DNA of 47,116 bases from positions 1 to 47,116 of the forward strand of contig JAQZBD010000015.1 of assembly GCA_029239235.1 (NCBI GenBank), read 5' to 3'. The translations under genes were made by a program, and so were the position numbers. This DNA comes from Herbinix sp. GTDB taxonomy: Bacteria; Bacillota; Clostridia; Lachnospirales; Lachnospiraceae. Positions 25,039 through 34,624 of the stretch are shown one piece after another; within the stretch, counting starts at the first letter, position 1, and each line of letters starts with the position of its first letter. The notes beneath the pieces are model-generated. The model had not been told where the DNA came from. It made no database searches and saw only the letters and a program-made list of their open reading frames with translations.

Positions 25039-26652
25039 TCATCTATCTGCCTGCAAAATTGCTAGCTGTGCTTTGATGTATGCCATTCCCTTTCCGTCAC
25101 GGATCATTTCCCATGCTTTTTCTTCGAGCTGAGCTGGACAATCCGGTTTTATCATTGCCCACATCATTCGATCGGTTAAACGTCTGTCACAATCTCGGGG
25201 AACGATGTCGCAAGTCTGCTGATACCAGTCCAATATGCATAATCTCAGCTTAGTTATCTCTTCTTCATACTTGGCATCCCCGATAACATTATTCTCTTCC
25301 AATGGATCGGATTGTAAATCATAAAATTCATGCTTTCCATTCGCTCGATGAATATATTTATAAGTATGATTACGTATCATTGTTCCTTTGCTATGAGCAT
25401 CGGCATCAAGTTGTGCTGTCTGCCTCGGCCAATACATACTGGCCTCAGGAATCTTACCCGAACTTCCAGCAGCCGGATGATATTCATCTGCCTGTGTCTC
25501 CCAAGGCATCCTCCCTCCCTCACAAAAGGCATATTCCCGCAATTCTCTGCTTCGATTCTCCAGAACAGGCCGTAAACTTCGCCCAAAGTGATCATGATCG
25601 GATTCCACATCGGCATAATCCATCACAGTTGCATAAAAATCTACCAGCTCGACCAAAGAATCCGAGATTCCTGGATCAACCATCTCAGCTTTGGGCGGTT
25701 TAACAAGGAAAGGAACCTTAGTTAGACAATCCTCAAAGGTATTTTGGGATTTCTCTGGTAAATCAAAATCACCGGCATAGTCACCATGATCACTGAGGAA
25801 GAAAATAGCACAATCCTCATAAATTCCCGCTTTTTTCAGTGCATCACACAGGCGTTTGAATTGAACATCCACCTTCATGCACATTCCTAAATAGCAGGCA
25901 CGTAACTCATCCCAGTCCTGCTCGGTATAAGCGTCCATCCCCATCAGACGCTTCAAGTCTGCTTCCATCTGAGGCTTTCCCTTTCCGGCAAAAGCCCTCC
26001 TGGGAAGCTTCTTCCGATCGATGGCAGAAAAATATGGTTCTTCCACTGCATATGGAGTGTGCGGATACATTAGCCCTAAGAACATACACAGCGGACGATC
26101 ATCCACGGGATGGAGAATGCGGTCAATTGCCGCATCCACAATGCCATCATCAGCAGAATAATGCTTATTACTCTCATCCAATGACAACCTGCCTTCATAA
26201 TGAGAGTAATAATTTTTATCCCCAGGCTGCCCGCGAAACTCTCTATTTTCCGGACCAGGTGATTTGGGGCAATCTTCACCATAATAGATCTCGGTTGCGT
26301 GTGCTTCCATCAATCCGGGTATCTGTCCAGCAACTAAATCATTACGCGTATTCATCCAAACATAGTATCCTGCATCCTTTAATTCCGAAAAAAGACTCGA
26401 CTCATGGCTCCGTAACAAATGCTGCATCGTCCGATGGCCATTGACATGAGGGTACAAACCGGTAAAAAAACTGCATCGGCTGGGTACACACACCGTATTT
26501 TGGCAATAAGCATTCCGAAATGAGACAGCCTCTAGCCTGGAGAACTCATCCAGAAACGGTGTCTGTGCAGCAGGATTTTGCCCCAGATTGGCAAGGCAAT
26601 CGGAGCGCATCTCATCCGGATTAAAAATTATAATATGAGGTTTTTTACCCAT
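25039..26652 (-). CDS. Type I sulfatase (formylglycine-dependent), cytoplasmic
   Basis: Second sulfatase, 537 aa. The CVPSR motif at Cys55-Arg59, within CVPSRCSFFTGLYPHVNGHR, is the formylglycine site. N-terminal NPDEMRSD supplies metal-binding acidic residues and FFLSDHGDYAGDF the second metal motif. It lacks a signal peptide, like the first sulfatase, and the two are only distantly related, so they probably remove sulfate from different positions or linkages. It lies 88 bp after the GH3 gene on the same strand, suggesting the pair act in sequence on one oligosaccharide. The C-terminal region YDLQSDPLEENNVIGD is typical of the family. Confidence 0.93.
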   Translation of the reverse strand: MGKKPHIIIFNPDEMRSDCLANLGQNPAAQTPFLDEFSRLEAVSFRNAYCQNTVCVPSRCSFFTGLYPHVNGHRTMQHLLRSHESSLFSELKDAGYYVWMNTRNDLVAGQIPGLMEAHATEIYYGEDCPKSPGPENREFRGQPGDKNYYSHYEGRLSLDESNKHYSADDGIVDAAIDRILHPVDDRPLCMFLGLMYPHTPYAVEEPYFSAIDRKKLPRRAFAGKGKPQMEADLKRLMGMDAYTEQDWDELRACYLGMCMKVDVQFKRLCDALKKAGIYEDCAIFFLSDHGDYAGDFDLPEKSQNTFEDCLTKVPFLVKPPKAEMVDPGISDSLVELVDFYATVMDYADVESDHDHFGRSLRPVLENRSRELREYAFCEGGRMPWETQADEYHPAAGSSGKIPEASMYWPRQTAQLDADAHSKGTMIRNHTYKYIHRANGKHEFYDLQSDPLEENNVIGDAKYEEEITKLRLCILDWYQQTCDIVPRDCDRRLTDRMMWAMIKPDCPAQLEEKAWEMIRDGKGMAYIKAQLAILQADR

Positions 26653-26740
26653 AAGTCATATTCCTTTCTATTCGCAATAACTATGCTCTACTATCCCAAT
26701 GTGCTTGAAGCTTTATAATGAACCTGAGCATTTACTGAGC

Positions 26741-29176
26741 TTAACGTAACTCGGTAGGGCAAACGTAGGAACGTCTGCCCATTACATTCGTTGACTTTCC
26801 AATTAGGCATATACTTTGGCTTAGCATTATATCGCGGGAATTAGTTCCTAGCATCAGGTTCATCGTCCCTGGCTCAACTACAAATTCTATAAACTCATTG
26901 TAATAGCCCAGCTGCGCCATATCCAAATGGAACACTACTGTCTTCTCCTCACCTGGCTGCAGAGTTATTCGACGGAAACCAGTTAGCTGTTTATTTGGAC
27001 GGGTAACATGCGCCTCCGTGAAACTAGTATATAGCTGAACCGTCTCATCTCCGGTCACATTTCCGGTATTTTTCACCTTGCAGCTGATTTCTAATTTACC
27101 ATCGGTCGGAAGCTCAGTTGCAGATACCAGCATATCTGCGAGTTCAAACGTGGTATAACTGAGTCCATGACCAAAGCAGTAGAGCGGATCAGCCGGACCA
27201 TCCACATAACCACCTGAGAAGATACTTGCCGCAGCGGTATCAGCTCCGCTGTTGTAACCTGATCCAACACGGTGATTATAATAAATTGGAATCTGTCCTG
27301 TATTTCTTGGCACAGACATGGTCATCTTTCCTCCCGGATTAACCGTTCCATCAAGCGCATCAGCTATGACTTTTCCAGCAAAAGGGCCTGGCATAAATGC
27401 CTGCAAAATTGCTCCGCAGTTTTCCTGCGCCCAGTTAACCGCAAATACACCTGGTCCATAGAGCACCAATACAATTGGTTTTCCTACCGCTGCAACTGCT
27501 TCCAGCAACTGCTGCTGTACTCCCGGCAAATCAAGATATTGTCGATCCTTACCCTCACCTCCGGTTACATTGATCCAGCCAGAGTTTCCACCACATGCCA
27601 TTACAACTACATCAGACTGCTGCGCTGCAACCACTGCTTGTGCAAAACCATCGGTTTCCTTGCCCATGATGCTGCACCCCTGTGCATAGGATACCAGAAA
27701 GCGCTCAGCAAGAACTTCCCTTAAAGAACGAGTTCCCATTTCCTTCAGAACCGTATTCATATCATTCATAGCATCCTGCTCTTCCTTTGAGAACATTTCA
27801 AACATTGCAGCAAAAGGCCCATTAACTTTCTTTCCCCCACTTTTTGCTTTTTCCTGCTCATCAGCTAAACCGTTAAAACCGGTCGTTTCTCCGTTGGCTC
27901 CAGCCTTCATCATTTCTATGTATGCCGGATAGGTGTATCCACTTACCGGGTAACGCAGTGAATCAGCATGAGGTCCGACCAGTGCCACCTTCATTTCCTT
28001 TTTTAAAGGAAGGATATCTTCATTCTTTAAGAGAACTAGAGATTTGGCAGCGATTTTCTCACTTAAGGCTCTTTTTTCGGCATTATTCAAGGCTTCAAGT
28101 ACTTTTGCCTCATCACAATAAGGGTTCTCAAACAGACCACGCTTGAACTTTACTGTCAGCACTCGACGCACGGATTCATTGATGCATTCCTCCTCCAACT
28201 CGCCAGAACGAACGTATTTCGGTAATTGACGGAAAGCAGCTCCAACCGGTATCTCCGTATCAGTACCGGCTTTTTTAGCCAGGAGTCCAGCCTCCTCGTA
28301 GGTTTTTGCAATTTTAAAGTAATTTAATGTCTTTAAGACAGCTGCACCATCAGACGTCAGTACACCCTTGAAGCCCATGGTATCTCGTAATAATGTTCCT
28401 ATAATTTCTTTGTTATCAATCACAGGAAGACCATCAATCTCTCCATAGTTAGCCATCATGGCATCCAGTCCTGCTAATTTATCTGCTGCTTCAAAAGGAG
28501 TTGCAAATATCTCATAGAGCTCTCGCTTGCCCATACGACACGCCGATGTATTCAGACCACCTTGTGTTGATGAATATCCCAAGAAATGTTTCGCTATACA
28601 GCTGACCCCCTGCTCCTGCATTCCTTTCACATAGTGATTACCGAATTGACTGATCAGATATGGATCCTCTCCAAACGTTTCGTAGGTTCGGCCCCAACGG
28701 GGATCTTGTACTACATCTATTACCGGACTCATGGCAGAAGTGATACCTACACTGCGACTCTCCTCCCCAATGATTTTACTCATTTTCTCTGCAAGCTCTG
28801 GTTCCCAGGTACATCCCATATTTATCATCGCCGGGAACAAAGTACCACCGGCGGCCGGATATCCACAAAGATTTTCTGTCTGCAATGCAACTGGGATTCC
28901 AAGTCTAGTTTCCTCAACAAAGTAACGTTGAACCGTGTTACTGATCTTGGCAATCTGTTCAGGATTTACAAGTCCAACAATCGAATACTGAGTAAAGCGT
29001 CCATGTCCGTCTGGAAATTTCTCTTTTAACAGCTCTGTGTTGACTTTTCCCTCTTCAATAAAGGAAGCCGGTAAATCACCGCACAACTGTGCAACTTTTT
29101 CTTCCAGCGTCATCCTTGAAAGCAAATCCTCTACTCTTGCTTCTATCGGCTGTTTCGGATCTTTGTACAATTCCAT
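26741..29176 (-). CDS. Glycoside hydrolase family 3 beta-glycosidase, cytoplasmic
   Basis: Retaining exo-glycosidase of 811 aa. I start at 29176 (MELYKDPKQP) with GGAGG eight bases upstream. Domains in order: (beta/alpha)8 barrel to about residue 370 with KHFLGYSSTQGG and the nucleophile Asp276 in GVLTSDGAAVL; the alpha/beta sandwich from about 390; and a C-terminal fibronectin III-like domain (LEISCKVKNTGNVTGDETVQLY). No signal peptide, so it cleaves imported sugar. GH3 enzymes of this architecture remove beta-glucose, xylose or related residues. A sulfatase follows 88 bp later, and its promoter shares the AT-rich operator. Which sugar it removes is not clear from sequence. Confidence 0.94.
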   Translation of the reverse strand: MELYKDPKQPIEARVEDLLSRMTLEEKVAQLCGDLPASFIEEGKVNTELLKEKFPDGHGRFTQYSIVGLVNPEQIAKISNTVQRYFVEETRLGIPVALQTENLCGYPAAGGTLFPAMINMGCTWEPELAEKMSKIIGEESRSVGITSAMSPVIDVVQDPRWGRTYETFGEDPYLISQFGNHYVKGMQEQGVSCIAKHFLGYSSTQGGLNTSACRMGKRELYEIFATPFEAADKLAGLDAMMANYGEIDGLPVIDNKEIIGTLLRDTMGFKGVLTSDGAAVLKTLNYFKIAKTYEEAGLLAKKAGTDTEIPVGAAFRQLPKYVRSGELEEECINESVRRVLTVKFKRGLFENPYCDEAKVLEALNNAEKRALSEKIAAKSLVLLKNEDILPLKKEMKVALVGPHADSLRYPVSGYTYPAYIEMMKAGANGETTGFNGLADEQEKAKSGGKKVNGPFAAMFEMFSKEEQDAMNDMNTVLKEMGTRSLREVLAERFLVSYAQGCSIMGKETDGFAQAVVAAQQSDVVVMACGGNSGWINVTGGEGKDRQYLDLPGVQQQLLEAVAAVGKPIVLVLYGPGVFAVNWAQENCGAILQAFMPGPFAGKVIADALDGTVNPGGKMTMSVPRNTGQIPIYYNHRVGSGYNSGADTAAASIFSGGYVDGPADPLYCFGHGLSYTTFELADMLVSATELPTDGKLEISCKVKNTGNVTGDETVQLYTSFTEAHVTRPNKQLTGFRRITLQPGEEKTVVFHLDMAQLGYYNEFIEFVVEPGTMNLMLGTNSRDIMLSQSICLIGKSTNVMGRRSYVCPTELR

Positions 29177-29260
29177 ATCAAATACCTCCATTTATATTTT
29201 TATCTTTGCATTCTGCATTTCTTCCTAAGACAAAGATTATTATCCTTAAATCCAGGATAA

Positions 29261-29313
29261 TATATTAATTAATTATTTTAATTTATTATATACCAAAGAA
29301 ATGAATCACACAA
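29261..29313 (-). promoter_or_regulatory. Promoter of the GH3-sulfatase operon with downstream AT-rich operator
   Basis: Minus-strand -35 TTGTGT (29308-29313), 17-bp spacer, consensus -10 TATAAT (29285-29290), then a TTAATTAATT-containing element (plus strand 29261-29284) immediately downstream. Same layout as the sulfatase, creatininase, chrA and PGI promoters. Confidence 0.7.
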
Positions 29314-29335
29314 GAGGTCAAATGTGCAAAACAGA

Positions 29336-29384
29336 TAAAAATAGGAAGGGCAAGGACATCCTCGTTGCTAATGTCCTTGCCCTT
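29336..29384 (-). terminator. Terminator of the chrA-maturase operon
   Basis: Perfect 14-bp stem AAGGGCAAGGACAT (29346-29359) / ATGTCCTTGCCCTT (29371-29384) followed on the minus strand by CCTATTTTTATC. It begins 18 bp after the maturase stop. Confidence 0.88.
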
Positions 29385-29401
29385 TCTTCGATTCCATTGA
29401 A

Positions 29402-30526
29402 TTATTTTTTATTAAGTCTTATATTTGAGCTTGCCTGAACCATGCTATCATAACACGCTTCAAAAAATAGATAATAGCCTTCACATAAATAATTCTCGTA
29501 CAAGTTTGTATCCGCATTCAAATCCCGATTTCTCTGGCAACCACCTTTGCATATAGGAAAGTATTTACACTCTTTGCATTCTTTTGATAATAGCAAGGAA
29601 CGTTCTATAAATTGAATCTCCCTGCTCTTTTCATAAATTTCATCTAATTGGTTGTAATTAAAATTACCAAGTCTATATTCATCCAGCATATAAAAATCAC
29701 AAGGATACACACTTCCATCTGCCTCTACTACATTCTGGATGCCGCAGACACCATTCTGATCACAGCATTCTGCGCGGTATCCCAATAATATAGCAAGGTA
29801 ATTTTCAAATTGTCTTATATATGGCTGTTTTCCTGCTTGAAGATCACTATACCATAGAAGAAACAGCTTTATTAGAAAACTTCCGTATTCCTTTGGTGTC
29901 AGCGCATACTCCTTTTTGCCGCGCTCCTCTTCCAATGGTTCCAGACACGCAATATACTGCTGGTAATTCCAGTTCCTTGCTTTATAATCCTGATAGATTT
30001 GTTCTATATTTTCTGCTGTTTTTTTATTAACTACCGTTAAAATATTGTACTCAACCTCATACTGATCCATTAGCTTCGTGGCGTGTACTATTTTTTCATA
30101 GGTTCCCGCCCCCGTCTTATCATGACGATACGCATTATGAGTCTCCTGAACCCCATCAATTGACACGCCTATCAGAAACTGATGATCGTGAAAGAACTTG
30201 CACCACTCTTCATTGATTGCATATCCATTCGTTTGTAACGCATTCGTTACTTTGATGTTGTTCTTATTATATTTTGACTGATAATATAGCACCTTTTCAA
30301 AAAATTCAATTCCGCGCAAGGTTGGCTCTCCACCCTGAAAAGCATAACTGATATGGCCTTCCGCTCTTAGGATCGTCTTTCTGATTACATTCTTTAACGT
30401 TTCTTCCGACATAAAACCATATGACTTCTGCAACCGTTTATTCGCTTCATCGCAGTAAAAGCAATAGTCACATTCCATATTGCACAGTCCTGATGCTGGT
30501 TTTATTAATACATTGATTGGGGGCAT
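29402..30526 (-). CDS. Anaerobic sulfatase-maturating radical SAM enzyme (anSME)
   Basis: Radical S-adenosylmethionine enzyme of 374 aa that oxidises the active-site cysteine of sulfatases to formylglycine. The SAM cluster motif is CNMECDYC (cysteines 15, 19 and 22), followed by QGGEPTLRG. A SPASM C-terminal domain with auxiliary-cluster cysteines is visible in CCDQNGVCG, GSVYPCDF and ECKECKYFPICKGGCQRNRD. AAAGGAG precedes the start. It follows the ChrA-like transporter by 35 bp. Both sulfatases in the window have the C-x-P-x-R motif this enzyme uses. Its co-regulation with them is indicated by the operator at 32020-32080. Confidence 0.95.
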   Translation of the reverse strand: MPPINVLIKPASGLCNMECDYCFYCDEANKRLQKSYGFMSEETLKNVIRKTILRAEGHISYAFQGGEPTLRGIEFFEKVLYYQSKYNKNNIKVTNALQTNGYAINEEWCKFFHDHQFLIGVSIDGVQETHNAYRHDKTGAGTYEKIVHATKLMDQYEVEYNILTVVNKKTAENIEQIYQDYKARNWNYQQYIACLEPLEEERGKKEYALTPKEYGSFLIKLFLLWYSDLQAGKQPYIRQFENYLAILLGYRAECCDQNGVCGIQNVVEADGSVYPCDFYMLDEYRLGNFNYNQLDEIYEKSREIQFIERSLLLSKECKECKYFPICKGGCQRNRDLNADTNLYENYLCEGYYLFFEACYDSMVQASSNIRLNKK

Positions 30527-30561
30527 AGATACTCCTTTCTCCTACGGTTACTAATTCGTAT

Positions 30562-32004
30562 CTAAATTATATTACATATTGTCAAAGATGCAACCCCTGA
30601 TATTATAATTAGGATCACGTCATGTAAATGAAACTTTTTATGTAGGAGGTATAGTACTCCGAATATTCCTGTACAGATCAGTAACGCTGCTGTTCTTGAC
30701 ATATTCTGTTCCAGAATGATCTTAAAATTTTCAGTCATCATTGATACAATTGTACTTAACAGTAAACCACATACGATGGGCAAAATCCATTTCTTTAAAG
30801 TCTTAAAGATATCAAGGCTTTCAAAACAATTATATACATAATTTATGAAAAAGAAAACTCCACAGGAAGCTGCGAGACTCGCTGCATAACCTCCAATCGC
30901 TAATAAATAGCCTGTTGCTACGCTTTCTGTGGCATTAAAGCCTATGATATAACCGATTCCTGCTAAAACTTTACTAAGTATCGGTCCCGGAAGAGCATTA
31001 GCAACCGGAAGGATCTGACCATAGAAAATCTCTGAGGAAATAGTACCAGCCGATACAAACATACTATCCGCTATCGTTAGATACGCTTCTCCACCACCGA
31101 AGGAGATTACAGAAGAAAGCAGACCATTTCCCAGATATCCAAATACTCCTTGTATCGCAATCACTGCTGGGATTGAACAAATTAGAAATAATACGGCCCA
31201 TACCACTAATTCCGAAACTAGTCCACTGACAGGGATCTTCTTCATTTTTCCACTCTTTTTAATGCTTCTGTATACACTATAGCAAGTGAAAAGTAACATG
31301 ATTAACTTTATGATATCAAATATTATTACATTTGATATGATCTGTGATTTACCCGTACACAGAATGAAAATAATACTTATGACTCCGATTACACTTGCTT
31401 TCATGTACGTAATTTTACCGCTGCATGAAAAAATTATGAAAAAGGAAAGCAGAAGGATGTTAATTGTTGAAATATCAAAGATCGGTGTCATGTCAATTTC
31501 AAAAATACTATAGATCTCTTTCCCCGCTGTCAGAAAAAAAACAAGGAGCATAATCATCCAACTTGGAGATAATATATTGGACTCTTTACAACCTTTGAAA
31601 ACTTTATTAATATAATTTACCAGCAACAATATGATAAAAATTGAAATACCGATTGAGGCATATTTAATTTGCTCTAATACATGATCATTTAATTGGGACA
31701 TAATTGAAATCATGACAACTGTTATGGCCACTCCAGGAAGTGATACCATGATCGCTGCTCCAATCATACCAGGAATACCACTAACCTTTCGCCCTGCAGC
31801 TGCTGCCAGCTTCACCGGTAATGTTCCCGGCGTTATGTTGGCTACAATAACATGATCATTATAATCGTTTTCCTTTAATAGCTTCTTATTTGCTACTACC
31901 TCTTCCTCCACAATTGGGATCAATGCACTGCCACCACCAAAACCGATAAAACCGATTTTTAAAAATGACAGTAATAAAGATATTAACTTCTTCATTTGGT
32001 TCAC
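30562..32004 (-). CDS. ChrA-like chromate/anion transporter (two-domain CHR family)
   Basis: Polytopic membrane protein of 480 aa with two homologous CHR halves; the FIGFGGGSALIPIVEEEVV motif in the first half (about 18-36) is echoed by SFGGGEAYLTIADSMFV in the second, and the PGP-like motif by ITPGTLPVKLAAAAGRK and ALPGPILSKVLAGIGY. Characterised CHR proteins move chromate and are inhibited by sulfate, its structural analogue. Here the gene is co-transcribed with the sulfatase maturase and shares the sulfatase regulon operator, so I infer that it exports the sulfate released by the cytoplasmic sulfatases. Chromate resistance would be an unlikely reason for this location. Confidence 0.85.
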   Translation of the reverse strand: MNQMKKLISLLLSFLKIGFIGFGGGSALIPIVEEEVVANKKLLKENDYNDHVIVANITPGTLPVKLAAAAGRKVSGIPGMIGAAIMVSLPGVAITVVMISIMSQLNDHVLEQIKYASIGISIFIILLLVNYINKVFKGCKESNILSPSWMIMLLVFFLTAGKEIYSIFEIDMTPIFDISTINILLLSFFIIFSCSGKITYMKASVIGVISIIFILCTGKSQIISNVIIFDIIKLIMLLFTCYSVYRSIKKSGKMKKIPVSGLVSELVVWAVLFLICSIPAVIAIQGVFGYLGNGLLSSVISFGGGEAYLTIADSMFVSAGTISSEIFYGQILPVANALPGPILSKVLAGIGYIIGFNATESVATGYLLAIGGYAASLAASCGVFFFINYVYNCFESLDIFKTLKKWILPIVCGLLLSTIVSMMTENFKIILEQNMSRTAALLICTGIFGVLYLLHKKFHLHDVILIIISGVASLTICNII

Positions 32005-32019
32005 CTATCCTTACACAAT

Positions 32020-32080
32020 GTTATTATTAATTACAAAATTAATTTAATTTAATAATAACAGTTGCCAATAAGTAAAACAA
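32020..32080 (-). promoter_or_regulatory. Promoter of the chrA-maturase operon with overlapping AT-rich operator
   Basis: Minus-strand -35 TTGTTT (32075-32080), 17-bp spacer and -10 TATTAT (32052-32057). The plus-strand 18-mer at 32037-32054 is identical to 39562-39579 in the PGI promoter. A perfect 11-bp inverted repeat GTTATTATTAA / TTAATAATAAC (32020-32030, 32049-32059) brackets the element. Confidence 0.72.
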
Positions 32081-32184
32081 TTATTATAATATAATGTATT
32101 CCATAATAATTTTCTTATAGTTTAAAATCGTAATCCATTATAGAATTATTATTAAGTAAGGATTAAAGGAAGGAAATTTATTTC

Positions 32185-32673
32185 ATGAAAAAAAAATACC
32201 GTATTGATACGCTTAAAGCATCCGTTAGTACAGCTACTGTTTTATTTTGCTTCACCATTTTTGTCAGCCTGATCATTATTCATCGTTTTGGATCAGCTGC
32301 CGTATTTTTCTTAATCGGACTCATTTTTATTAGACCAATGCTTATCTATGGCACTACAATCTCTGTGGAAGCATCAGGTATCCGCAGCTTCTTCCTTTGG
32401 AAAACGCTGAAATTCCTCAGCTGGGAGGAAATCACAGAAGTTGGAGTTGCAGGTACTAGAATATTCCACAAGAAAGATACCAAAAAAACTGGAACACTCT
32501 ATATCTATATTTCAAAAGTTGCTCTGACAGACGAAGATCGTTTCAATATGATGTTAAACTTTCCGCCGAAGGATATTATTTTCCTCACTTATTCAAAACA
32601 ACGCTTGGACGCTATTCAAATGCTCTTTAGTAACAAAATCCAGACTTACAATGCAGGCGACCTTCATATTTAA
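32185..32673 (+). CDS. Small membrane protein with two TM helices and a PH-like domain
   Basis: Protein of 162 aa with AAGGAAGG ahead of its start. Two hydrophobic helices (about residues 15-33 and 37-57) are followed by a soluble domain of about 100 residues beginning GTTISVEASGIRSFFLWKTLKFLSWEEITEVGV, the usual look of bacterial PH-like domains (immunoglobulin/PH barrel). No function can be given. It is transcribed divergently from the chrA operon, ends in a clear terminator, and faces the importer operon, so it appears to be a single-gene unit not obviously tied to the pathway. Confidence 0.75.
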   Translation: MKKKYRIDTLKASVSTATVLFCFTIFVSLIIIHRFGSAAVFFLIGLIFIRPMLIYGTTISVEASGIRSFFLWKTLKFLSWEEITEVGVAGTRIFHKKDTKKTGTLYIYISKVALTDEDRFNMMLNFPPKDIIFLTYSKQRLDAIQMLFSNKIQTYNAGDLHI

Positions 32674-32693
32674 TATAAGAATACCCCAAAAAA

Positions 32694-32720
32694 ACGCTGA
32701 TTTATCATCAGCGTTTTTGT
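32694..32720 (+). terminator. Terminator of the PH-like membrane protein gene
   Basis: Stem ACGCTGAT (32694-32701) / ATCAGCGT (32707-32714) with a short loop, preceded by A-run and followed by TTTTTG, so it could work in both directions, also for the importer operon from the other side. Confidence 0.85.
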
Positions 32721-32829
32721 CTTTTCCCTTATTATGTAGCACCTTAAGAAGTACCTACCTTTTTAATATTTTACAAACTTAGCTAAACATTCAATTACAT
32801 TATATTTTTACATAATAATTTTAACATTT

Positions 32830-33601
32830 TTACATTACGTCAATTTCATGCAATCTGCAACAGGTTACAAAATGTCCAGGGGACACTTCTTCTTGTTTTT
32901 GCTGCTGACTGCATACTTCTTTCGCATAAGGACAACGAGCTGCAAAACGACAACCTTGCTTTGGATTGATTGGGGATGTTATTTCACCACGCAAAATCTC
33001 TCGTTTACTTGGTTTATCAATATCTGTAGATGGAATCGCTGAAAGCAGAGCTCTGAATTGATACATCAAGAGCAGATACCGGCTCATCACAAACCACAAA
33101 TTTAGGTTCCAGCGCTAATGCTCGTGCGATACCTACTCTCTGTCGGCGTCCGCCGTCCAATTCATGTGGATATGCTTTTCGAAGTCTCTCATCGATACCA
33201 ACCAAATCCATTAATTCCTGCGTTTTTTGCTCGATTTCGCTTTTTGAAAACCGTTTTGATACTATCAGAGGTTCCCTGATTGTATAATCGATGGTTTTAC
33301 GAGGATCAAGTGAGGAATAGGGATCCTGGAAAATAATCTGCATTTTCTCGCGTGCCTGACGTAAATTCTTACCCTTCAAATTGGTTACATCTTGTCCATC
33401 CAGCAAAATCTGACCCTCAGTGCTCTCATGCAGATGAATGATGGTTCTTCCAAGAGTGGATTTTCCACAGCCAGATTCTCCTACAACTCCAAGGGTACGT
33501 CCCTTTTCAATCGTGAATGTAACATCATCCACTGCATGTAACATACCACGAGGTGTTGTAAAATATTTTTTTAAACCTTTTACTTCAATGACCGGCTTCA
33601 T
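32830..33601 (-). pseudogene. Opp-type ABC transporter ATPase (OppF/DppF-like) with internal deletion and frameshift
   Basis: The last gene of the importer operon is disrupted. From the ATG at 33601 the first 183 residues are normal: Walker A (GESGCGKST), signature LDGGRRQR and Walker B with VVCDEPVSALDVSIQ. The frame then goes out and stops at 33017. The normal C-terminus continues in another frame from ALLSAIPSTD with the cysteine tail CRFAARCPYAKEVC to a stop at 32830. Roughly 70 residues usually found between these points, holding the switch histidine and D-loop partner, are absent. The junction (about 33050-33056) has a CAG that could belong to either side. Either a real deletion, leaving the importer dependent on another ATPase, or an assembly error. 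Confidence 0.82.
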
Positions 33602-34609
33602 TTAATCCTCCCCTTTTTTAACGGCAGCAATACGGCAGCAACGGCAGTCATGGCCATCCTCTGTTTTATACATACTAATTGATTCCTTACAACATGCATC
33701 AGTCACAAATTTGCATCTTGGAGCAAAAGAGCATCCCTGAGGCAAATCAGTCGGATCCGGTGGCAGTCCCTCAATCGGATGCAGCCATTCTTCATCCTCA
33801 TTCATATCAGGTATTGCACCAAACAAACCAATGGTATACGGGTGGGAAGGATGTCTGAATATCTGCTCCTTTGAACCGTATTCTATAATATTTCCAGCGT
33901 AAATAACAGCAACATTATCGCATACTTGTGCAACAACACCCATATCATGGGTAATCAATAGCATTGCTGTATTATATTTATTTCTCAATTCTGCAATTAA
34001 ATCAAGTACCTGAGCCTGAATGGTCACATCCAACGCAGTAGTTGGTTCATCGGCTAGCAAGAGATCCGGATTACAAGCGAGTGCAATCGCGATGACTACT
34101 CTCTGTTTCATTCCGCCGGAAAACTGATGCGGATATGCATAATAACGTTCCGCAGGAATACCTACTATCTCCAGCATCTCTTTCGCTCTTTTTTCATGCT
34201 CGGCAGAGTTGTTACTATCACTATGCAAACGCACTACTTCAGCAATTTGATCACCTACACGCAGTACAGGATTTAACGCTGTCATAGGATCCTGAAAAAT
34301 CATGGATACTTTATTACCACGGATCTTTCTCATTTCAGTTTCCGGTAACTTCAAAAGATTTTCTCCATCGAGATGGATTTCTCCATTAACAATGCGGCTG
34401 CCCACATCCGGCAGAATTCGTAGTATCGATTTCGCGATGGTTGTTTTACCAGCTCCAGTCTCACCAACAAGTCCAAGTGTCTTACCTCGTTCCAACTGAA
34501 GGCTTACATCATTTACGGCATGAACGATCTGTCCATCCGATTTATATTCCACCCTTAAATCCTTTATTGAAAGGAACGGCATATTTGTATTTATATCTTT
34601 TTTAGACAC
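33602..34609 (-). CDS. Opp-type ABC transporter ATPase (OppD/DppD-like)
   Basis: Intact ATPase of 335 aa. It starts at a GTG (34609) with AAGGAGGAG seven bases upstream. Motifs: Walker A (GETGAGKTT), signature FSGGMKQR, Walker B (LLLADEPTTALDVT), switch histidine LLITHDMGVVA and the C-terminal Opp cysteine cluster (CSFAPRCKFVTDACC). It would power the importer with its paired ATPase, the gene immediately downstream, which is broken; this one may have to work as a homodimer or with a partner from elsewhere. The downstream ATG directly abuts its stop, and its tail carries the next gene's ribosome site. Confidence 0.92.
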   Translation of the reverse strand: MSKKDINTNMPFLSIKDLRVEYKSDGQIVHAVNDVSLQLERGKTLGLVGETGAGKTTIAKSILRILPDVGSRIVNGEIHLDGENLLKLPETEMRKIRGNKVSMIFQDPMTALNPVLRVGDQIAEVVRLHSDSNNSAEHEKRAKEMLEIVGIPAERYYAYPHQFSGGMKQRVVIAIALACNPDLLLADEPTTALDVTIQAQVLDLIAELRNKYNTAMLLITHDMGVVAQVCDNVAVIYAGNIIEYGSKEQIFRHPSHPYTIGLFGAIPDMNEDEEWLHPIEGLPPDPTDLPQGCSFAPRCKFVTDACCKESISMYKTEDGHDCRCCRIAAVKKGED

Positions 34610-34624
34610 AGCAGCTCCTCCTTC

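Noticed and set aside
28670-28690. CCAAACGTTTCG resembling the LacI-type palindrome
   Set aside because: It lies inside the GH3 coding region over the conserved TFGED codons and matches only the central nine bases; likely chance.
30562-32004. Chromate resistance determinant
   Set aside because: No other resistance genes nearby; operator and co-transcription with the sulfatase maturase point to sulfate handling.
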